Shown: positions 40,541 to 51,021, counted from the first letter of the stretch. The stretch: 64,000 bases of DNA from Flavobacterium sp. LHD-80 (GCF_030929605.1 NZ_JAVFVS010000004.1:186001-250000); one strand, 5' to 3'. A program made the numbers and translations. Notes: a model not told the origin generated them from the sequence alone.

Positions 40541-41029
40541 ATGGCTATTCATAGATTGGATTTAGACGAATTTGACGAAATTGATTATTATTTAATGGCA
40601 ATTCATACTTCATTAGAAGATTATAGACTGGCCTATTTTATCAATAAAATCCTTCCGATAAACTTAAGTAAGAGCAAAAACGAGATACATGCTCAGACTA
40701 AAGAAGGAGAGGCAAATTTTTCTAGATTTTATTATTATGATTCCGAAAAAGCAGTTTCATGGAATTTAATTCAGAATAAAAATGAAATCATTTCAGTGAG
40801 TACGAGTGATTTTCAGAATTTGTTTTCTAATGAAACAAGTGAGGTTTCAACAACAATTCATTTACTTCCTGAATTCAAAAAAGTAGATTTTTTCCTGAAA
40901 ATAGAGAATAGCGAGGAAACTCTAGATTTTTCAGAAATTCAACAACAATTAAATACCATAGAGAGTGTTGCAGCTATTTATGCTGTCGATACAAATAAAA
41001 TAAAATCAAAAAACAATCTAATTTTTTAA
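40541..41029 (+). CDS. IPExxxVDY-family protein
   Basis: This 162-residue protein is a Bacteroidota family of unknown function named after a C-terminal motif, seen here as LLPEFKKVDFFLKIE (about 107-121). The start at ATG 40541 (MAIHRLDLDEFDEIDYYL) fits the family. A TTG codon at 40526 in the same frame is unlikely. It is acidic and cytosolic. It lies 5 bp before the pyruvate kinase gene with which it is almost always linked, so a shared transcript is likely. Confidence 0.9.
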   Translation: MAIHRLDLDEFDEIDYYLMAIHTSLEDYRLAYFINKILPINLSKSKNEIHAQTKEGEANFSRFYYYDSEKAVSWNLIQNKNEIISVSTSDFQNLFSNETSEVSTTIHLLPEFKKVDFFLKIENSEETLDFSEIQQQLNTIESVAAIYAVDTNKIKSKNNLIF

Positions 41030-41034
41030 AAAAA

Positions 41035-42468
41035 ATGTTAACAAACAAGAAAACCAAAATTGTTGCTACACTTGGTCCCGCATGTAGTACAAGAGAGATT
41101 ATCAAGGATATGATCGAGGCAGGGGTTAATGTGTTTAGAATCAATTTTTCGCATGCAGATTACGAAGGAGTAAAAGAAAAAATCGATATCATTAGAGGTC
41201 TAAACGAAGAGTTTGGTTACACTACAGCAATTTTAGGAGATTTGCAAGGACCAAAACTTAGAGTTGGTGTAATGGAAGAGGGAACTGTTGTACATGATGG
41301 TGATGAAATTACTTTCACAACAGCAGAAGATATTATCGGAAATGCAAAAAAAGCATTCATGAAATATCAAAATTTCCCAAATGATGTAAATGTTGGAGAG
41401 CGTATTTTGCTTGACGATGGTAAACTTATTTTTGAAATCGTTTCTACAGATAAAAATACAGAAGTTGTTGCTAAAGTTATTCAGGGTGGAGAATTAAAAT
41501 CAAAAAAAGGGGTTAATCTTCCAAACACTAAAATATCTTTGCCAGCTTTAACTGAAAAAGATATTGCTGATGCGATTTTTGCAATTGAGCAAAAAGTTGA
41601 CTGGATCGCACTTTCATTTGTGAAAACACCACGCGATTTACAAGATTTACAAGAATTGATCGCTAAGCATTCAGATGTTAAAATTCCAATTATTGCTAAA
41701 ATCGAGATGCCAGAAGCTCTTGAGAACATGGATAAAATTGTAGCATATTGCGATGGTTTAATGGTTGCTCGTGGAGATCTTGGAGTTGAACTTCCTGCTC
41801 ACGAAGTACCATTGGTACAAAAAGACTTGATCCGTAGAGCTAAAACAGCTAGAATTCCTGTTATCGTTGCTACACAAATGATGGAAACAATGATTACAAG
41901 TTTGACTCCAACAAGAGCAGAAGTAAATGACGTTGCTAACTCAGTAATGGATGGTGCAGATGCTGTAATGTTGTCTGGAGAAACTGCAACAGGAAACTAT
42001 CCAGTTCAAGTAATTCAAAGAATGACTCAAATTTGTGAGGCTGTAGAAGATTCTGAACTTATTCATGTTCCTCAAAATACACCACAAATTAAAACAAAAC
42101 GTTTTGTTACTAAAACAGTTTGTCACCAAGCAGCTTTATTAGCTAACGAAATCAGTGCAAAAGCAATTTGTACTTTAACAAACAGTGGTTACACTGCTTT
42201 CCAGATTTCAGCTTGGAGACCTTCAACTGCACATATTTTAGTGTTTACTTCAAACAGAAGAATCTTGACACAATTGAATTTATTATGGGGAGTTAAATCT
42301 TTCTTTTATGATAATGAAGAGAGTACAGATGATACTGTAACAGATGTAAATAAAATTGCAATTGAAAAAGAATATGCTACAAAAGGTGATTATTTGATCA
42401 ACCTTGCAGCGATGCCTATTAAAGATAAAGGAATGGTGAATACCATGAGAGTTTCTGAAATAGAATAG
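41035..42468 (+). CDS. pyk: pyruvate kinase
   Basis: This 477-residue enzyme makes pyruvate and ATP from phosphoenolpyruvate and ADP in glycolysis. I see the N-terminal TKIVATLGPAC, the NFSHADY nucleotide region, and the signature IIAKIEMPEALENMD (about 221-235) with the catalytic lysine, followed by GLMVARGDLGVELP. The C-terminal allosteric domain is complete. It follows the IPExxxVDY gene by 5 bp and ends at a strong terminator. Confidence 0.98.
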   Translation: MLTNKKTKIVATLGPACSTREIIKDMIEAGVNVFRINFSHADYEGVKEKIDIIRGLNEEFGYTTAILGDLQGPKLRVGVMEEGTVVHDGDEITFTTAEDIIGNAKKAFMKYQNFPNDVNVGERILLDDGKLIFEIVSTDKNTEVVAKVIQGGELKSKKGVNLPNTKISLPALTEKDIADAIFAIEQKVDWIALSFVKTPRDLQDLQELIAKHSDVKIPIIAKIEMPEALENMDKIVAYCDGLMVARGDLGVELPAHEVPLVQKDLIRRAKTARIPVIVATQMMETMITSLTPTRAEVNDVANSVMDGADAVMLSGETATGNYPVQVIQRMTQICEAVEDSELIHVPQNTPQIKTKRFVTKTVCHQAALLANEISAKAICTLTNSGYTAFQISAWRPSTAHILVFTSNRRILTQLNLLWGVKSFFYDNEESTDDTVTDVNKIAIEKEYATKGDYLINLAAMPIKDKGMVNTMRVSEIE

Positions 42469-42493
42469 TTTTCTTTTCAAAATATACCTAAAA

Positions 42494-42522
42494 AGCCATT
42501 CGAAAGAATGGCTTTTTTTTTT
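42494..42522 (+). terminator. intrinsic terminator of pyk
   Basis: A perfect 8-bp stem (AGCCATTC/GAATGGCT) with a stable GAAA tetraloop and ten T. Confidence 0.97.
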
Positions 42523-42922
42523 GCTCTTTTTCAAAATCGTAAGTGAAATTGGAGCATTGGAATAAAAAAAATCTTTTACGAGAGTAATAATTTACGATAA
42601 TCAAAACCATCTCTTTTGTTCAACAAATTTTGTTAAATGCTATAACAATTTGTTTCAAAACTCTTTTTTTAATGTTTCATTTTATAAAATGAAACCATGT
42701 CGTGGCCCAAAAACACGATTCTCCGGACTTTTATTCTTTAATTTTGAGTTACTTAAATAAAAATTAAGAAAATTTTGTTTTCATTTCCAGCAATTTTTTA
42801 CGGACAATAAAATTTGAAACATCAATTTCTTAGGATAATTTTTAATAAGGAAAAAGCCCTGAAATTTTTGCTTTTCTAAGCACATCTCTTTATAACACTA
42901 ATTATTAACAAATTTTATTACC
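42523..42922. other. intergenic region before the sulfatase cluster
   Basis: About 400 bp without a gene. I find no full TTTG-N20-TAnnTTTG promoter. The stretch is AT-rich with several AATTTTG-like strings that could serve as weak elements for the arylsulfatase gene. Confidence 0.4.
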
Positions 42923-44602
42923 ATGAAACAATTTAAGTTTTACTGCAGATTTAATAATGCGATGATAATATTTGCATTAATATGTTCGAGCCTGTCACTT
43001 TCGGCCCAAAACAAGAAACCAAACATTCTGGTACTTTGGGGCGATGATATTGGAACTACTAATATTAGTGCTTATAGTGATGGAGTTATGGGTTACACCA
43101 CACCCAATATTGATCGTTTAGCTAATGAAGGATTACGTTTTCTTCATTATTACGGAGAACAAAGCTGTACTGCAGGACGTGCTGCTTTTTTAACCGGACA
43201 GCATGGTCTTAGAACTGGACTTACAAAAGTTGGTTTCCCTGGAGCACCAATGGGAATGAGTCAGTTGGATCCTTCAGTGGGAGGAATCATGAAAAGTCTG
43301 GGTTATGTAACAGGCCAGTTTGGTAAAAATCACGTTGGTGACCGCAACGAAAGTTTGCCAACTGTAAATGGTTTTGATGAATTCTTCGGGAATCTTTATC
43401 ACTTAAATGCTGAAGAAGAACCAGAATTGCCAGATTACCCAAAAGATCCTGAATATTTGAAAAAATTTGGGCCAAGAGGAGTTTTAAGATGTACTGCAAC
43501 CAATGTTGATGACGCAACAACTGATCCTCGTTTTGGAAGAGTTGGAAAACAAAAAATAGAAGATACAGGAGCGCTTACTAAAAAAAGAATGGAAACTGTA
43601 GATGATGAAACATCAGCAGCTGCTATTGATTTTATTAAAAGACAAAGTGCATCTGGAAAACCATTTTTCTGCTGGTTTAATGCTACACGTATGCACCTTC
43701 GTACGCACGTAAGAGCAGAACACAGAGGAAGATATACACACGGAGACAGTGAATATATTGATGGTATGATTGAGCATGACGAAACTATCGGAAGCATCTT
43801 AAAAGCTTTAGATGATCTAGGAATTGCAGATAATACTATCGTGGTTTATTCTACAGATAATGGACCACACATGAACACTTGGCCTGATGCTGCGATGACC
43901 CCATATCGTTCAGAAAAAAACACGAACTGGGATGGAGCTTTCCGTGTACCTTGTATCGTTCGTTGGCCAGGGCATATTAAACCAGGAACTGTAACTACAG
44001 AATTGATGAGCCATAATGACTGGATTCCAACTTTTGCTTCAATTGCAGGTGAGCCAGATATCGTTAATAAACTTTTAAAAGGATACTCTGCAAACGGAAA
44101 AACGTACAAAGTGCATTTAGATGGTTTTGACCAAAGTAAATTTTTAGAAGGCAAAACACCAAAAAGTGCCAGAGATAAATTCTTTTATACAGATGACGAT
44201 GGTCTTTTGGTTGGTTTAAGAGAAGGAGATTATAAATATGTTTTTGCAGAGCAACGTTTAGGTGGAACAATGGGAGTTTGGGCAGAACCTTTTACTAAAC
44301 TTCGTTTACAAAAGATCTTCAATTTATATCAAGATCCTTTTGAAAGAGCAGATATAACTTCAAATACATTCTGGGATTGGCAATTGAATCACGTTGGCGC
44401 TATGTATGGCGTGATACAAGATGTAGTTGTTTTTGCAGAAACATTTAAAGAATATCCTCCAAGATCAATTCCACCAAGTTTCTCAGCTTATACTATTATG
44501 GAAGAAGCGATGAAAGATATCAAAGCGCAGAAATATATAGAGAAAAATGTGCTTCCTAAATTGAAAGAAGACGCAGAAGACGCTCCAAAAAAGAAAAAAT
44601 AA
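42923..44602 (+). CDS. secreted arylsulfatase-family hydrolase
   Basis: This 559-residue protein has a signal peptide (about 12-29, ending SLSLSAQ). Metal ligands start with GDDIG (D41, D42). The formylglycine site is C82-T-A-G-R86, a CxAGR variant of the usual CxPSR. Further ligands lie in STDNGPHMN. Family members hydrolyse sulfate esters in the periplasm. The tail is lysine-rich (APKKKK). It is the first gene of a co-directional envelope cluster containing HAD, DUF1254 and DUF2252 proteins. Substrate is unknown. Maturation needs a sulfatase-activating enzyme encoded elsewhere. Confidence 0.92.
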   Translation: MKQFKFYCRFNNAMIIFALICSSLSLSAQNKKPNILVLWGDDIGTTNISAYSDGVMGYTTPNIDRLANEGLRFLHYYGEQSCTAGRAAFLTGQHGLRTGLTKVGFPGAPMGMSQLDPSVGGIMKSLGYVTGQFGKNHVGDRNESLPTVNGFDEFFGNLYHLNAEEEPELPDYPKDPEYLKKFGPRGVLRCTATNVDDATTDPRFGRVGKQKIEDTGALTKKRMETVDDETSAAAIDFIKRQSASGKPFFCWFNATRMHLRTHVRAEHRGRYTHGDSEYIDGMIEHDETIGSILKALDDLGIADNTIVVYSTDNGPHMNTWPDAAMTPYRSEKNTNWDGAFRVPCIVRWPGHIKPGTVTTELMSHNDWIPTFASIAGEPDIVNKLLKGYSANGKTYKVHLDGFDQSKFLEGKTPKSARDKFFYTDDDGLLVGLREGDYKYVFAEQRLGGTMGVWAEPFTKLRLQKIFNLYQDPFERADITSNTFWDWQLNHVGAMYGVIQDVVVFAETFKEYPPRSIPPSFSAYTIMEEAMKDIKAQKYIEKNVLPKLKEDAEDAPKKKK

Positions 44603-44615
44603 AAATATCTAATAA

Positions 44616-44651
44616 AATAGAGCTTGAATTTTTCATAGTTCAAGCTCTATT
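44616..44651 (+). terminator. hairpin between arylsulfatase and HAD genes
   Basis: A perfect 13-bp stem (AATAGAGCTTGAA/TTCAAGCTCTATT) follows the arylsulfatase stop by 13 bp. There is no T run, so it more likely trims or stabilises the message than ends it, lowering downstream expression. Confidence 0.6.
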
Positions 44652-44669
44652 AATTTAAAAATAAACATC

Positions 44670-45686
44670 ATGTATAGAAAAATATATATAGTGCCTCTGT
44701 TTTTATTTTTACTGGTTTCGTGTAAAAAATCTGAAACTACTACAACTACAAATCCTAAAGACAGCACAACAGTTGTTGCAACCAGCGGTGATCCATTGCC
44801 AAGCTGGAATGACGGAACTTTGAAAAAAGACATTATTGCTTACGTTGAAAAAGTAACAAAAGAAGGAAGTCCAGATTTTATTCCCGTTGAAAATAGAATT
44901 GCAACCTTCGATAATGACGGAACACTATGGGCTGAAAAACCTTATGTTCAGGAATTATTTGCTTTTTATCGAGTAAAAAAAATGGTAGAAGCAAATCCTT
45001 CTTTGGCTCAAAAACAACCTTTTAAAGCTGTAATTGAAAAAGACAAAACTTATTTTGAAAAAGGTGGAGATAAGGCACTAATTGAATTAGTTGCAGCAAC
45101 TCACACTGGAATGACCGAAGATGAATTTGAAGCATCAACAAAAGAGTTTTTCTCTGGTGCCCAATATCCTGGCAAAAATGTGCCACTAAAACAAATCAGA
45201 TACCAGCCTCAATTGGAGCTTTTGACTTATTTGCGTGCAAATGGTTTCAAAACTTTCATTGTGACAGGTGGAACTGTAGAAGTAGTACGTGCAATATCAC
45301 AGGATTTTTATGGGATTCCAAAAGATCAAGTTGTTGGAACTTCTTTCAAATATAAATTTGATGATGCTAAAAATGCAGTTTTAAGAGAACCCGCTTTAGA
45401 TCATTTTAATGATAAAGAAGGAAAACCTGTCGGTATACAATTACACATTGGTCAGCGACCAGTTTTTGCCTGCGGAAACGAAGGTGGAGCTGGAGATCTT
45501 GCCATGTTAAGATATTCTTCTGGAAGTAAATACCCATCTTTTCAATTAATTGTAAATCATAACGATTCGATCAGAGAATACAATTATCAGGAAAAAGATA
45601 ATCTTTCTTTAAATACGGCAGCAAAATACAAGTATCATGTAATAAGCATGAAAGACGATTGGAAAAAAGTCTTTGCAGATAAATAA
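44670..45686 (+). CDS. HAD-superfamily phosphatase lipoprotein
   Basis: This 338-residue protein has a lipoprotein signal (LFLFLLVSC, Cys18). The HAD motifs are clear: motif I FDNDGT (D81 nucleophile, D83), motif II FIVTGGT (about 196-202), and motif III/IV near CGNEGGAGDLAML (about 266-278). It resembles phosphoserine-phosphatase-like HADs exported to the periplasm. The substrate is unknown. It follows the arylsulfatase and precedes the barrel protein, so a periplasmic sulfate/phosphate ester pathway is conceivable but unproven. Confidence 0.88.
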   Translation: MYRKIYIVPLFLFLLVSCKKSETTTTTNPKDSTTVVATSGDPLPSWNDGTLKKDIIAYVEKVTKEGSPDFIPVENRIATFDNDGTLWAEKPYVQELFAFYRVKKMVEANPSLAQKQPFKAVIEKDKTYFEKGGDKALIELVAATHTGMTEDEFEASTKEFFSGAQYPGKNVPLKQIRYQPQLELLTYLRANGFKTFIVTGGTVEVVRAISQDFYGIPKDQVVGTSFKYKFDDAKNAVLREPALDHFNDKEGKPVGIQLHIGQRPVFACGNEGGAGDLAMLRYSSGSKYPSFQLIVNHNDSIREYNYQEKDNLSLNTAAKYKYHVISMKDDWKKVFADK

Positions 45687-45781
45687 TTTGAATTAAAGCC
45701 GAAGTGAAATAACTTTTACGAGTTGAAAGTTGTTTCATTTTTATTTTAAGAAATTAATATCAATCTCTAAGAGAATTAATT

Positions 45782-46603
45782 ATGAAACGCACAAGAATTT
45801 ATATCACCATAAAATTTTCACTCAGTATATTTTTAATTCTTTTAAATTTTTCAGCTTTTGCCCAAGAAGAAAAAGCTGGATCAAGCGCACAAGAACTTGC
45901 CGATAAAATGGCAAATCCGGTTGCAAGTTTAATTAGTGTTCCATTACAAAATAATCTTACTTATGGAATTGGCCCATATAACGGAATTAAATATCAGATC
46001 AATATACAGCCCGTTGTTCCATTTAAATTAAGTGAAAATCTAAACTTAATTACACGTTATATTCTTCCAGTTGTTGATCAGCAAGATGTAACGGGAGAAA
46101 ACACACATGAATTTGGTTTAAGCGATGCAACAGTAACCGCTTTTTTTGCTCCTAAAACTAAAGGAATTATCTTGGGAGTTGGGCCTGCTTTTTTAGTGCC
46201 AACTGCTACAGAAAAATTTTTAGGAACAGAAAAATTCGGAATTGGACCAAGTGTTTTGGTAATGCATCAAGGAAAAGGACTTTCTATAGGTTTCTTGGCG
46301 AATCAAATTTGGTCTGTGGCCGGAAATGCCGACAGAGCCGATTTCAACCAGTTTTATACACAAATATTTCTAACACATAGTTATAAAAGCGGTGCCAGTT
46401 TAGGAATCACTTCAGAAATTACGCAAAACTGGCAAGGAAATACAACCCTAATTACAGTGAGTCCAAATGTAGGTGCGATTACAAAATTGGGAGGTCAAAC
46501 TATGCAATTTGCTGTTATGCCTTTAATACCAGTTGTTGGGCATCAATCTATAAAACCTGACTGGGGATTAAGAGCGGTCGTTGCCTTTATATTTCCGCAA
46601 TAA
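45782..46603 (+). CDS. outer-membrane beta-barrel protein, transporter-like
   Basis: This 273-residue protein has a signal peptide (about 10-27, ending SAFAQ) and an alternating pattern of strands throughout, ending in an aromatic/Gln C-terminus (VVAFIFPQ). The GIGPYNGIKYQINIQPVVPF block resembles the barrel proteins often annotated simply as 'transporter' beside DUF1254 genes. It probably sits in the outer membrane as a small porin-like barrel. No catalytic motif is seen. Confidence 0.75.
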   Translation: MKRTRIYITIKFSLSIFLILLNFSAFAQEEKAGSSAQELADKMANPVASLISVPLQNNLTYGIGPYNGIKYQINIQPVVPFKLSENLNLITRYILPVVDQQDVTGENTHEFGLSDATVTAFFAPKTKGIILGVGPAFLVPTATEKFLGTEKFGIGPSVLVMHQGKGLSIGFLANQIWSVAGNADRADFNQFYTQIFLTHSYKSGASLGITSEITQNWQGNTTLITVSPNVGAITKLGGQTMQFAVMPLIPVVGHQSIKPDWGLRAVVAFIFPQ

Positions 46604-46656
46604 TATTTCGTAAGAGTTCTCAGAAAATATCATTTTAATTTTTAATCGGATACAAC

Positions 46657-48105
46657 ATGAAGGCCAAAATAATTTCACTTTTTCTTATTGCGTTATTTAT
46701 TTCATGCAATAAAACTTCGTCAGAAAAAACAGAAACGACTTCTGTAACATCAGCTTCGAGTGATTTCAAACCTGCAAATCTCGATGAACAAATAATTTAT
46801 AATCGAGCTGTTGAAGCTGTTATTTGGGGAATGCCCGCTGTTAATTTTGAACTCCTTAATGAAAGTTTGACGACTACAAAGGGCAGTTTTAATGAGATTA
46901 TTTATTGGTCAGGATTAATAAATTCAAAAAATCAAACTTTGACTCCAAATCCTGATGTTGTTTATATAAATCCTTTATACGACACTAGACAAGGACCGAT
47001 TGTATTAGAAATTCCGCCAGCTGAAGGTGCCTCATCTTTAACAGGAAGTCTTGATGATGGCTGGCAAACTGCTATTGAAGATATTGGCCCCGCAGGTCTA
47101 GATAAAGGAAAAGGTGGAAAATATTTAATTCTTCCTCCAAATTATAAAGATAAAGTACCGCAAGGATATATTTCAATGCCTTCATCCACCTATACAGGTT
47201 TTGCAATTTTGCGTTCCAATCTTACAGACGGAAGCCCAAATGATCTTAAACGTGCAATTGATTACGGAAAGAAAATCAAAATTTATCCTTATTCTCAGGC
47301 ATCAAATCCACCAGCTACAAAATTTACTGATTTGCTTGAAGTTAATTTTAGCAATACCATTCCATACAATTTCCATTTTTTTGAAATTCTAAATCAGTTT
47401 GTGCAACGAGAACCTTGGTTGACACGTGATTTAGTTATGGTTGATTTTCTAAAGTCAATTGGAATCGAAAAAGGAAAACCTTTTGAAGCAGATGCTAGAA
47501 GAAAAGAGATTTTGAACGCAGCCATAAAAGATGCTCATAATTGGATTGATAAAAAGTACGAAGAGATATTTACTCCCCCTTATTATGACGGTACAAATTG
47601 GGCTTTACCAGCTTCTCAAGATGTTGTAAAGGCCATAATGTCTAATTATACAGCTCCTAATATTTATCCAGTTAGCGAAAGAGCAATAAGTTATTCAATG
47701 GCTTATTTCAGTGCAAAACATTTAGGCACAGGACAGTTTTATTTAATGACAATTAAAGATGAGAAAGGTGAAGAATTTGACGGATCAAAATTGTATCAAT
47801 TGCATTTGCCTCCAAATGTTCCAGTAAAATTATATTGGTCGGTAACGGCTTACGATCGTGAAACGCACGCTTTAATTAAAGGTATGAAATATTTTAGCCG
47901 AGCTTCGACTTCGCCTGGACTTCAAAAAAATAGTGATGGATCTGTAGACATTTATTTTGGTGCCAAAGCTCCTGCTGGAAAAGAATCGAACTGGGTTCCA
48001 ACAGATCCAAAAGGAAAATTTGAATTATTGGCTCGTTTTTATGGTCCAGAAAAAGGATTTTTTGATAAAACTTGGAAAATGGGAGACGTTACGGAAGTGA
48101 AATAA
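46657..48105 (+). CDS. DUF1254/DUF1214 lipoprotein, first copy
   Basis: This 482-residue protein has a lipobox (ALFISC, Cys17). An N-terminal DUF1254 domain (about 45-190, AVEAVIWGMPAVNFELL) is followed by a C-terminal DUF1214 domain (about 370-475, PVKLYWSVTAYDRETHALI ... LLARFYGPEKGFFDKTWKMGD, in parts). Function is unknown; the family occurs in sulfatase and steroid/lipid-related clusters in many bacteria. It is the first of two tandem paralogues here, 33 bp before the second. Cell location should be the periplasmic side of a membrane. Confidence 0.9.
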   Translation: MKAKIISLFLIALFISCNKTSSEKTETTSVTSASSDFKPANLDEQIIYNRAVEAVIWGMPAVNFELLNESLTTTKGSFNEIIYWSGLINSKNQTLTPNPDVVYINPLYDTRQGPIVLEIPPAEGASSLTGSLDDGWQTAIEDIGPAGLDKGKGGKYLILPPNYKDKVPQGYISMPSSTYTGFAILRSNLTDGSPNDLKRAIDYGKKIKIYPYSQASNPPATKFTDLLEVNFSNTIPYNFHFFEILNQFVQREPWLTRDLVMVDFLKSIGIEKGKPFEADARRKEILNAAIKDAHNWIDKKYEEIFTPPYYDGTNWALPASQDVVKAIMSNYTAPNIYPVSERAISYSMAYFSAKHLGTGQFYLMTIKDEKGEEFDGSKLYQLHLPPNVPVKLYWSVTAYDRETHALIKGMKYFSRASTSPGLQKNSDGSVDIYFGAKAPAGKESNWVPTDPKGKFELLARFYGPEKGFFDKTWKMGDVTEVK

Positions 48106-48138
48106 TTCTCTGATTTTAAACTAAAATAATTAATCATT

Positions 48139-49611
48139 ATGAAAAGTAAATGCCTTATAATTTTAGCAGTATCTTCTTTGATTTTAAATTTTGGATGCAA
48201 AGAATCAACGACAACAAATCCAGATTCAGAAAGAGTAGTAAAATCAGGTTCTGGTATAAAAATGGATGGTGAATTGCCTTCAAAAGAATCAATTCCTGCA
48301 CTTTTTGATGAAATGGATTTTCAACAAGCAACACAATGTTATCTGTGGGGATTGCCAATTGTGGCTTTCGCTGAATGGCAGCAACAGCATTATAAAACAT
48401 TCGGTGCAACGAGTAATGATCTAGTATTGTACAATACTTATCATGACCGATTAGGAATTTTAACAGCAAATGCCACAACTCCTTATATAATGTCATTTAT
48501 TGATTTGAAAGCAAACGGACCAACAGTTATCGAAATGCCAGCCGGACGCACTGCTGGAGGGTTGAGTGATTTTTGGCAAAGAGAAGAGGCTGTAATTGGA
48601 GAAATGGGGCCAGATAAGGGAAAAGGAGGAAAATATATTTTAGTACCGCCAACTATGAAAGATTTTAAAGCCGATGGGTATTTTATAATTCCGTGTACGA
48701 CAGTAAATAATTTCTTCGGTTTTAGAACATTGGATCCTGATCCTAAAGTGACGGAAGAATTAGTAAAAAAAGTCAAAATATATCCTTACGCACAAAGAGC
48801 AAATCCGACTCCAACAAAAATAGTAAGTCCGCCAGCCGATAAAAATTGGTACGGAATTCAGCCATCGGGAATTAAATATTGGGAATGTCTACATGCCATT
48901 TTACAAGATGAACCAGTTGAGGAACGTGATCGTTTTTTTATGGCTTGGCTTAAAAATCTTGGTATAGAAAAAGGAAAACCTTTTGCACCAGATGAACGTC
49001 AGAAGAATATTTTAATTGCCGCTGCAAAAAAAGGAGAACAAATGGCAATGGCTAATTCTTATGAAAAACGTTTTAAAGACGTTAGACACTGGGCAGATAA
49101 AAAATGGGATTATGTCATTACGATGAAAAATTCTGCTCAGCGTGAAGAAAATTTTGACGAATTTTTTGAGAGATCAGCTTATTTCTTCGAAGCCGTAACT
49201 TTTTCTAACGCAATGATATCAAAAACCCCGAATCTAGGTCAGGCTTATTTAGGAAATTACACTGACAGCAATGGAAACTGGCTCGATGGAGGGAAAAATT
49301 ACACTTTAAATGTTCCGGCAAATCCACCAGCAGTTAATTTTTGGTCAATAACAGTTTATGATTCGGCAACTCGCTGTTTGATTGATAATCCGCAGCAAAA
49401 TGCCGATTTATCGTCTCGAAAAGATTTGATAAAAAATGCCGATGGTTCTGTTGATTTATATTTTGGACCAAAAGCTCCGGTAGGAAAAGAGAAAAACTGG
49501 GTTCAGACATTGCCAGGAAAACATTGGTTTACCTACATGCGTTTTTACGGACCAACGACAGCTTACTTTGATAAAAGCTGGAAAATGGATGATATTAAAG
49601 AAGTGAAATAA
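48139..49611 (+). CDS. DUF1254/DUF1214 lipoprotein, second copy
   Basis: This 490-residue paralogue of the previous gene has a lipobox (LILNFGC, Cys20) and the same two domains: DUF1254 (YLWGLPIVAFAEWQQ, about 68-82) and DUF1214 (AVNFWSITVYDSATRCLID, then FTYMRFYGPTTAYFDKSWKM, in parts). The two copies differ widely outside the motifs, so the duplication is old. The gene ends 9 bp before the DUF2252 gene. Function is unknown. Confidence 0.9.
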   Translation: MKSKCLIILAVSSLILNFGCKESTTTNPDSERVVKSGSGIKMDGELPSKESIPALFDEMDFQQATQCYLWGLPIVAFAEWQQQHYKTFGATSNDLVLYNTYHDRLGILTANATTPYIMSFIDLKANGPTVIEMPAGRTAGGLSDFWQREEAVIGEMGPDKGKGGKYILVPPTMKDFKADGYFIIPCTTVNNFFGFRTLDPDPKVTEELVKKVKIYPYAQRANPTPTKIVSPPADKNWYGIQPSGIKYWECLHAILQDEPVEERDRFFMAWLKNLGIEKGKPFAPDERQKNILIAAAKKGEQMAMANSYEKRFKDVRHWADKKWDYVITMKNSAQREENFDEFFERSAYFFEAVTFSNAMISKTPNLGQAYLGNYTDSNGNWLDGGKNYTLNVPANPPAVNFWSITVYDSATRCLIDNPQQNADLSSRKDLIKNADGSVDLYFGPKAPVGKEKNWVQTLPGKHWFTYMRFYGPTTAYFDKSWKMDDIKEVK

Positions 49612-49620
49612 AGTATTATC

Positions 49621-51021
49621 ATGACAGAAAAAGCATCAGATAGCGCCGAAAGTTTTTTTGATCGATTAGCATCGAAAGCAGAACGCTATGATAATGGTGC
49701 AGCGATCAGGAAAGAGGTGCCACGTTCTTCTCATCAAGAATGGACAGAACCTGAAGATCGTGAAGATCCTGTTGCGATTTTGATTAAAACAAGTATTGGA
49801 AGACTTGAAAGTTTACTTCCCATTCGATATCGACGAATGATCGAATCGCCATTTGCTTTTTACAGAGGAGCAGCGGCAATTATGGCGGCAGATTTAGCAA
49901 ATACGCCAAATACAGGAATACAGCTCCAGCTTTGTGGCGATTGTCATTTAATGAATTTTGGCGGTTTTGCAACTCCTGAACGTAAATTGGTTTTTGATAT
50001 AAATGATTTTGACGAAACGTTTCCTGGTCCTTGGGAATGGGATATAAAAAGATTAGCAACAAGTTTTGCAATTGCAGGAAAGTGGCGAAAATTTTCTGCT
50101 AAAGAGTGTAAAGAATTTGCATGGCATGTAGCAGACAGTTACAAACGGCACATGCTAGATTACAGTAAATTATCAGCACTTCAAATTTGGTATGCTGATA
50201 TTGATTTGGCAGAGCTTATTGATTTGGGAAAAGATGAGGAGCTGAAAGAATTTCAGCAAAAGCGAATAAAAAAAGCAGCAGAATCAATTGCGCACGAAAA
50301 AGAATTTGCAAAAATGACCTATTTAGATGGGGTTCGGGCCAGAATCAAAGACGATCCTCCGTTGATTTATCATCCTTCGGGGAATGAGGCAAGTTATACG
50401 TTAAGAGAAGCGAAACAGGTTCATAAACGATACATAGAATCATTGCCAGAAGACAAACAAGTTTTGCTGAGCAGATATACAATGCATGATTTTGCGGTAA
50501 AAGTTGTAGGCGTTGGAAGTGTTGGAACACTCTGCGGTATCAGTTTATTGATGTCGGCTACTGGAGAACCTATTTTTTTACAGTTTAAAGAAGCAAGAAA
50601 AAGCGTCTTAGAATCAAACGTAAAAAACAGAGGGAAATATCCGCATCAGGGAGAGCGAATTGTAATGGGACAAAAATTAATGCAATCAGCTCCAGATATG
50701 TTTTTAGGCTGGACAAATGATGATAAAGGCAAATATTTTTATATCCGCCAGCTTCGTGATGCCAAGATAAAACCAGTCATCGAAATAATGAAAGCCGAAA
50801 ATATGACAGATTATGCCAAAGCCTGCGGTTGGGCACTTGCACGCGCACATGCAAGATCTGGCGATCCGTCGCTTTTGTCGGGATATATTGGGAATAATAA
50901 TGAATTTGCCAATGCAATTTCTAAATTTTCAATGTTGTATGCGCATCAAAATGAATTGGATTACAATAAAATGGTCGAAGCGGTAAAAGAAGGACGATTG
51001 CCAATTTCGACCGAAGTATAA
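49621..51021 (+). CDS. DUF2252 family protein, kinase-like fold
   Basis: This 466-residue cytosolic protein carries the DUF2252 signature: GDCHLMNFGGFATPE (about 101-115) and VFDINDFDETFPGPWEWD (about 121-138). These blocks resemble the catalytic and metal loops of aminoglycoside-phosphotransferase-like kinases. A later CGWALARAHARSGD segment is also typical. The substrate is unknown. It is the only clearly cytosolic enzyme in the cluster, which suggests it modifies a precursor or signal molecule. It is tightly spaced with the DUF1254 gene (9 bp). Confidence 0.88.
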   Translation: MTEKASDSAESFFDRLASKAERYDNGAAIRKEVPRSSHQEWTEPEDREDPVAILIKTSIGRLESLLPIRYRRMIESPFAFYRGAAAIMAADLANTPNTGIQLQLCGDCHLMNFGGFATPERKLVFDINDFDETFPGPWEWDIKRLATSFAIAGKWRKFSAKECKEFAWHVADSYKRHMLDYSKLSALQIWYADIDLAELIDLGKDEELKEFQQKRIKKAAESIAHEKEFAKMTYLDGVRARIKDDPPLIYHPSGNEASYTLREAKQVHKRYIESLPEDKQVLLSRYTMHDFAVKVVGVGSVGTLCGISLLMSATGEPIFLQFKEARKSVLESNVKNRGKYPHQGERIVMGQKLMQSAPDMFLGWTNDDKGKYFYIRQLRDAKIKPVIEIMKAENMTDYAKACGWALARAHARSGDPSLLSGYIGNNNEFANAISKFSMLYAHQNELDYNKMVEAVKEGRLPISTEV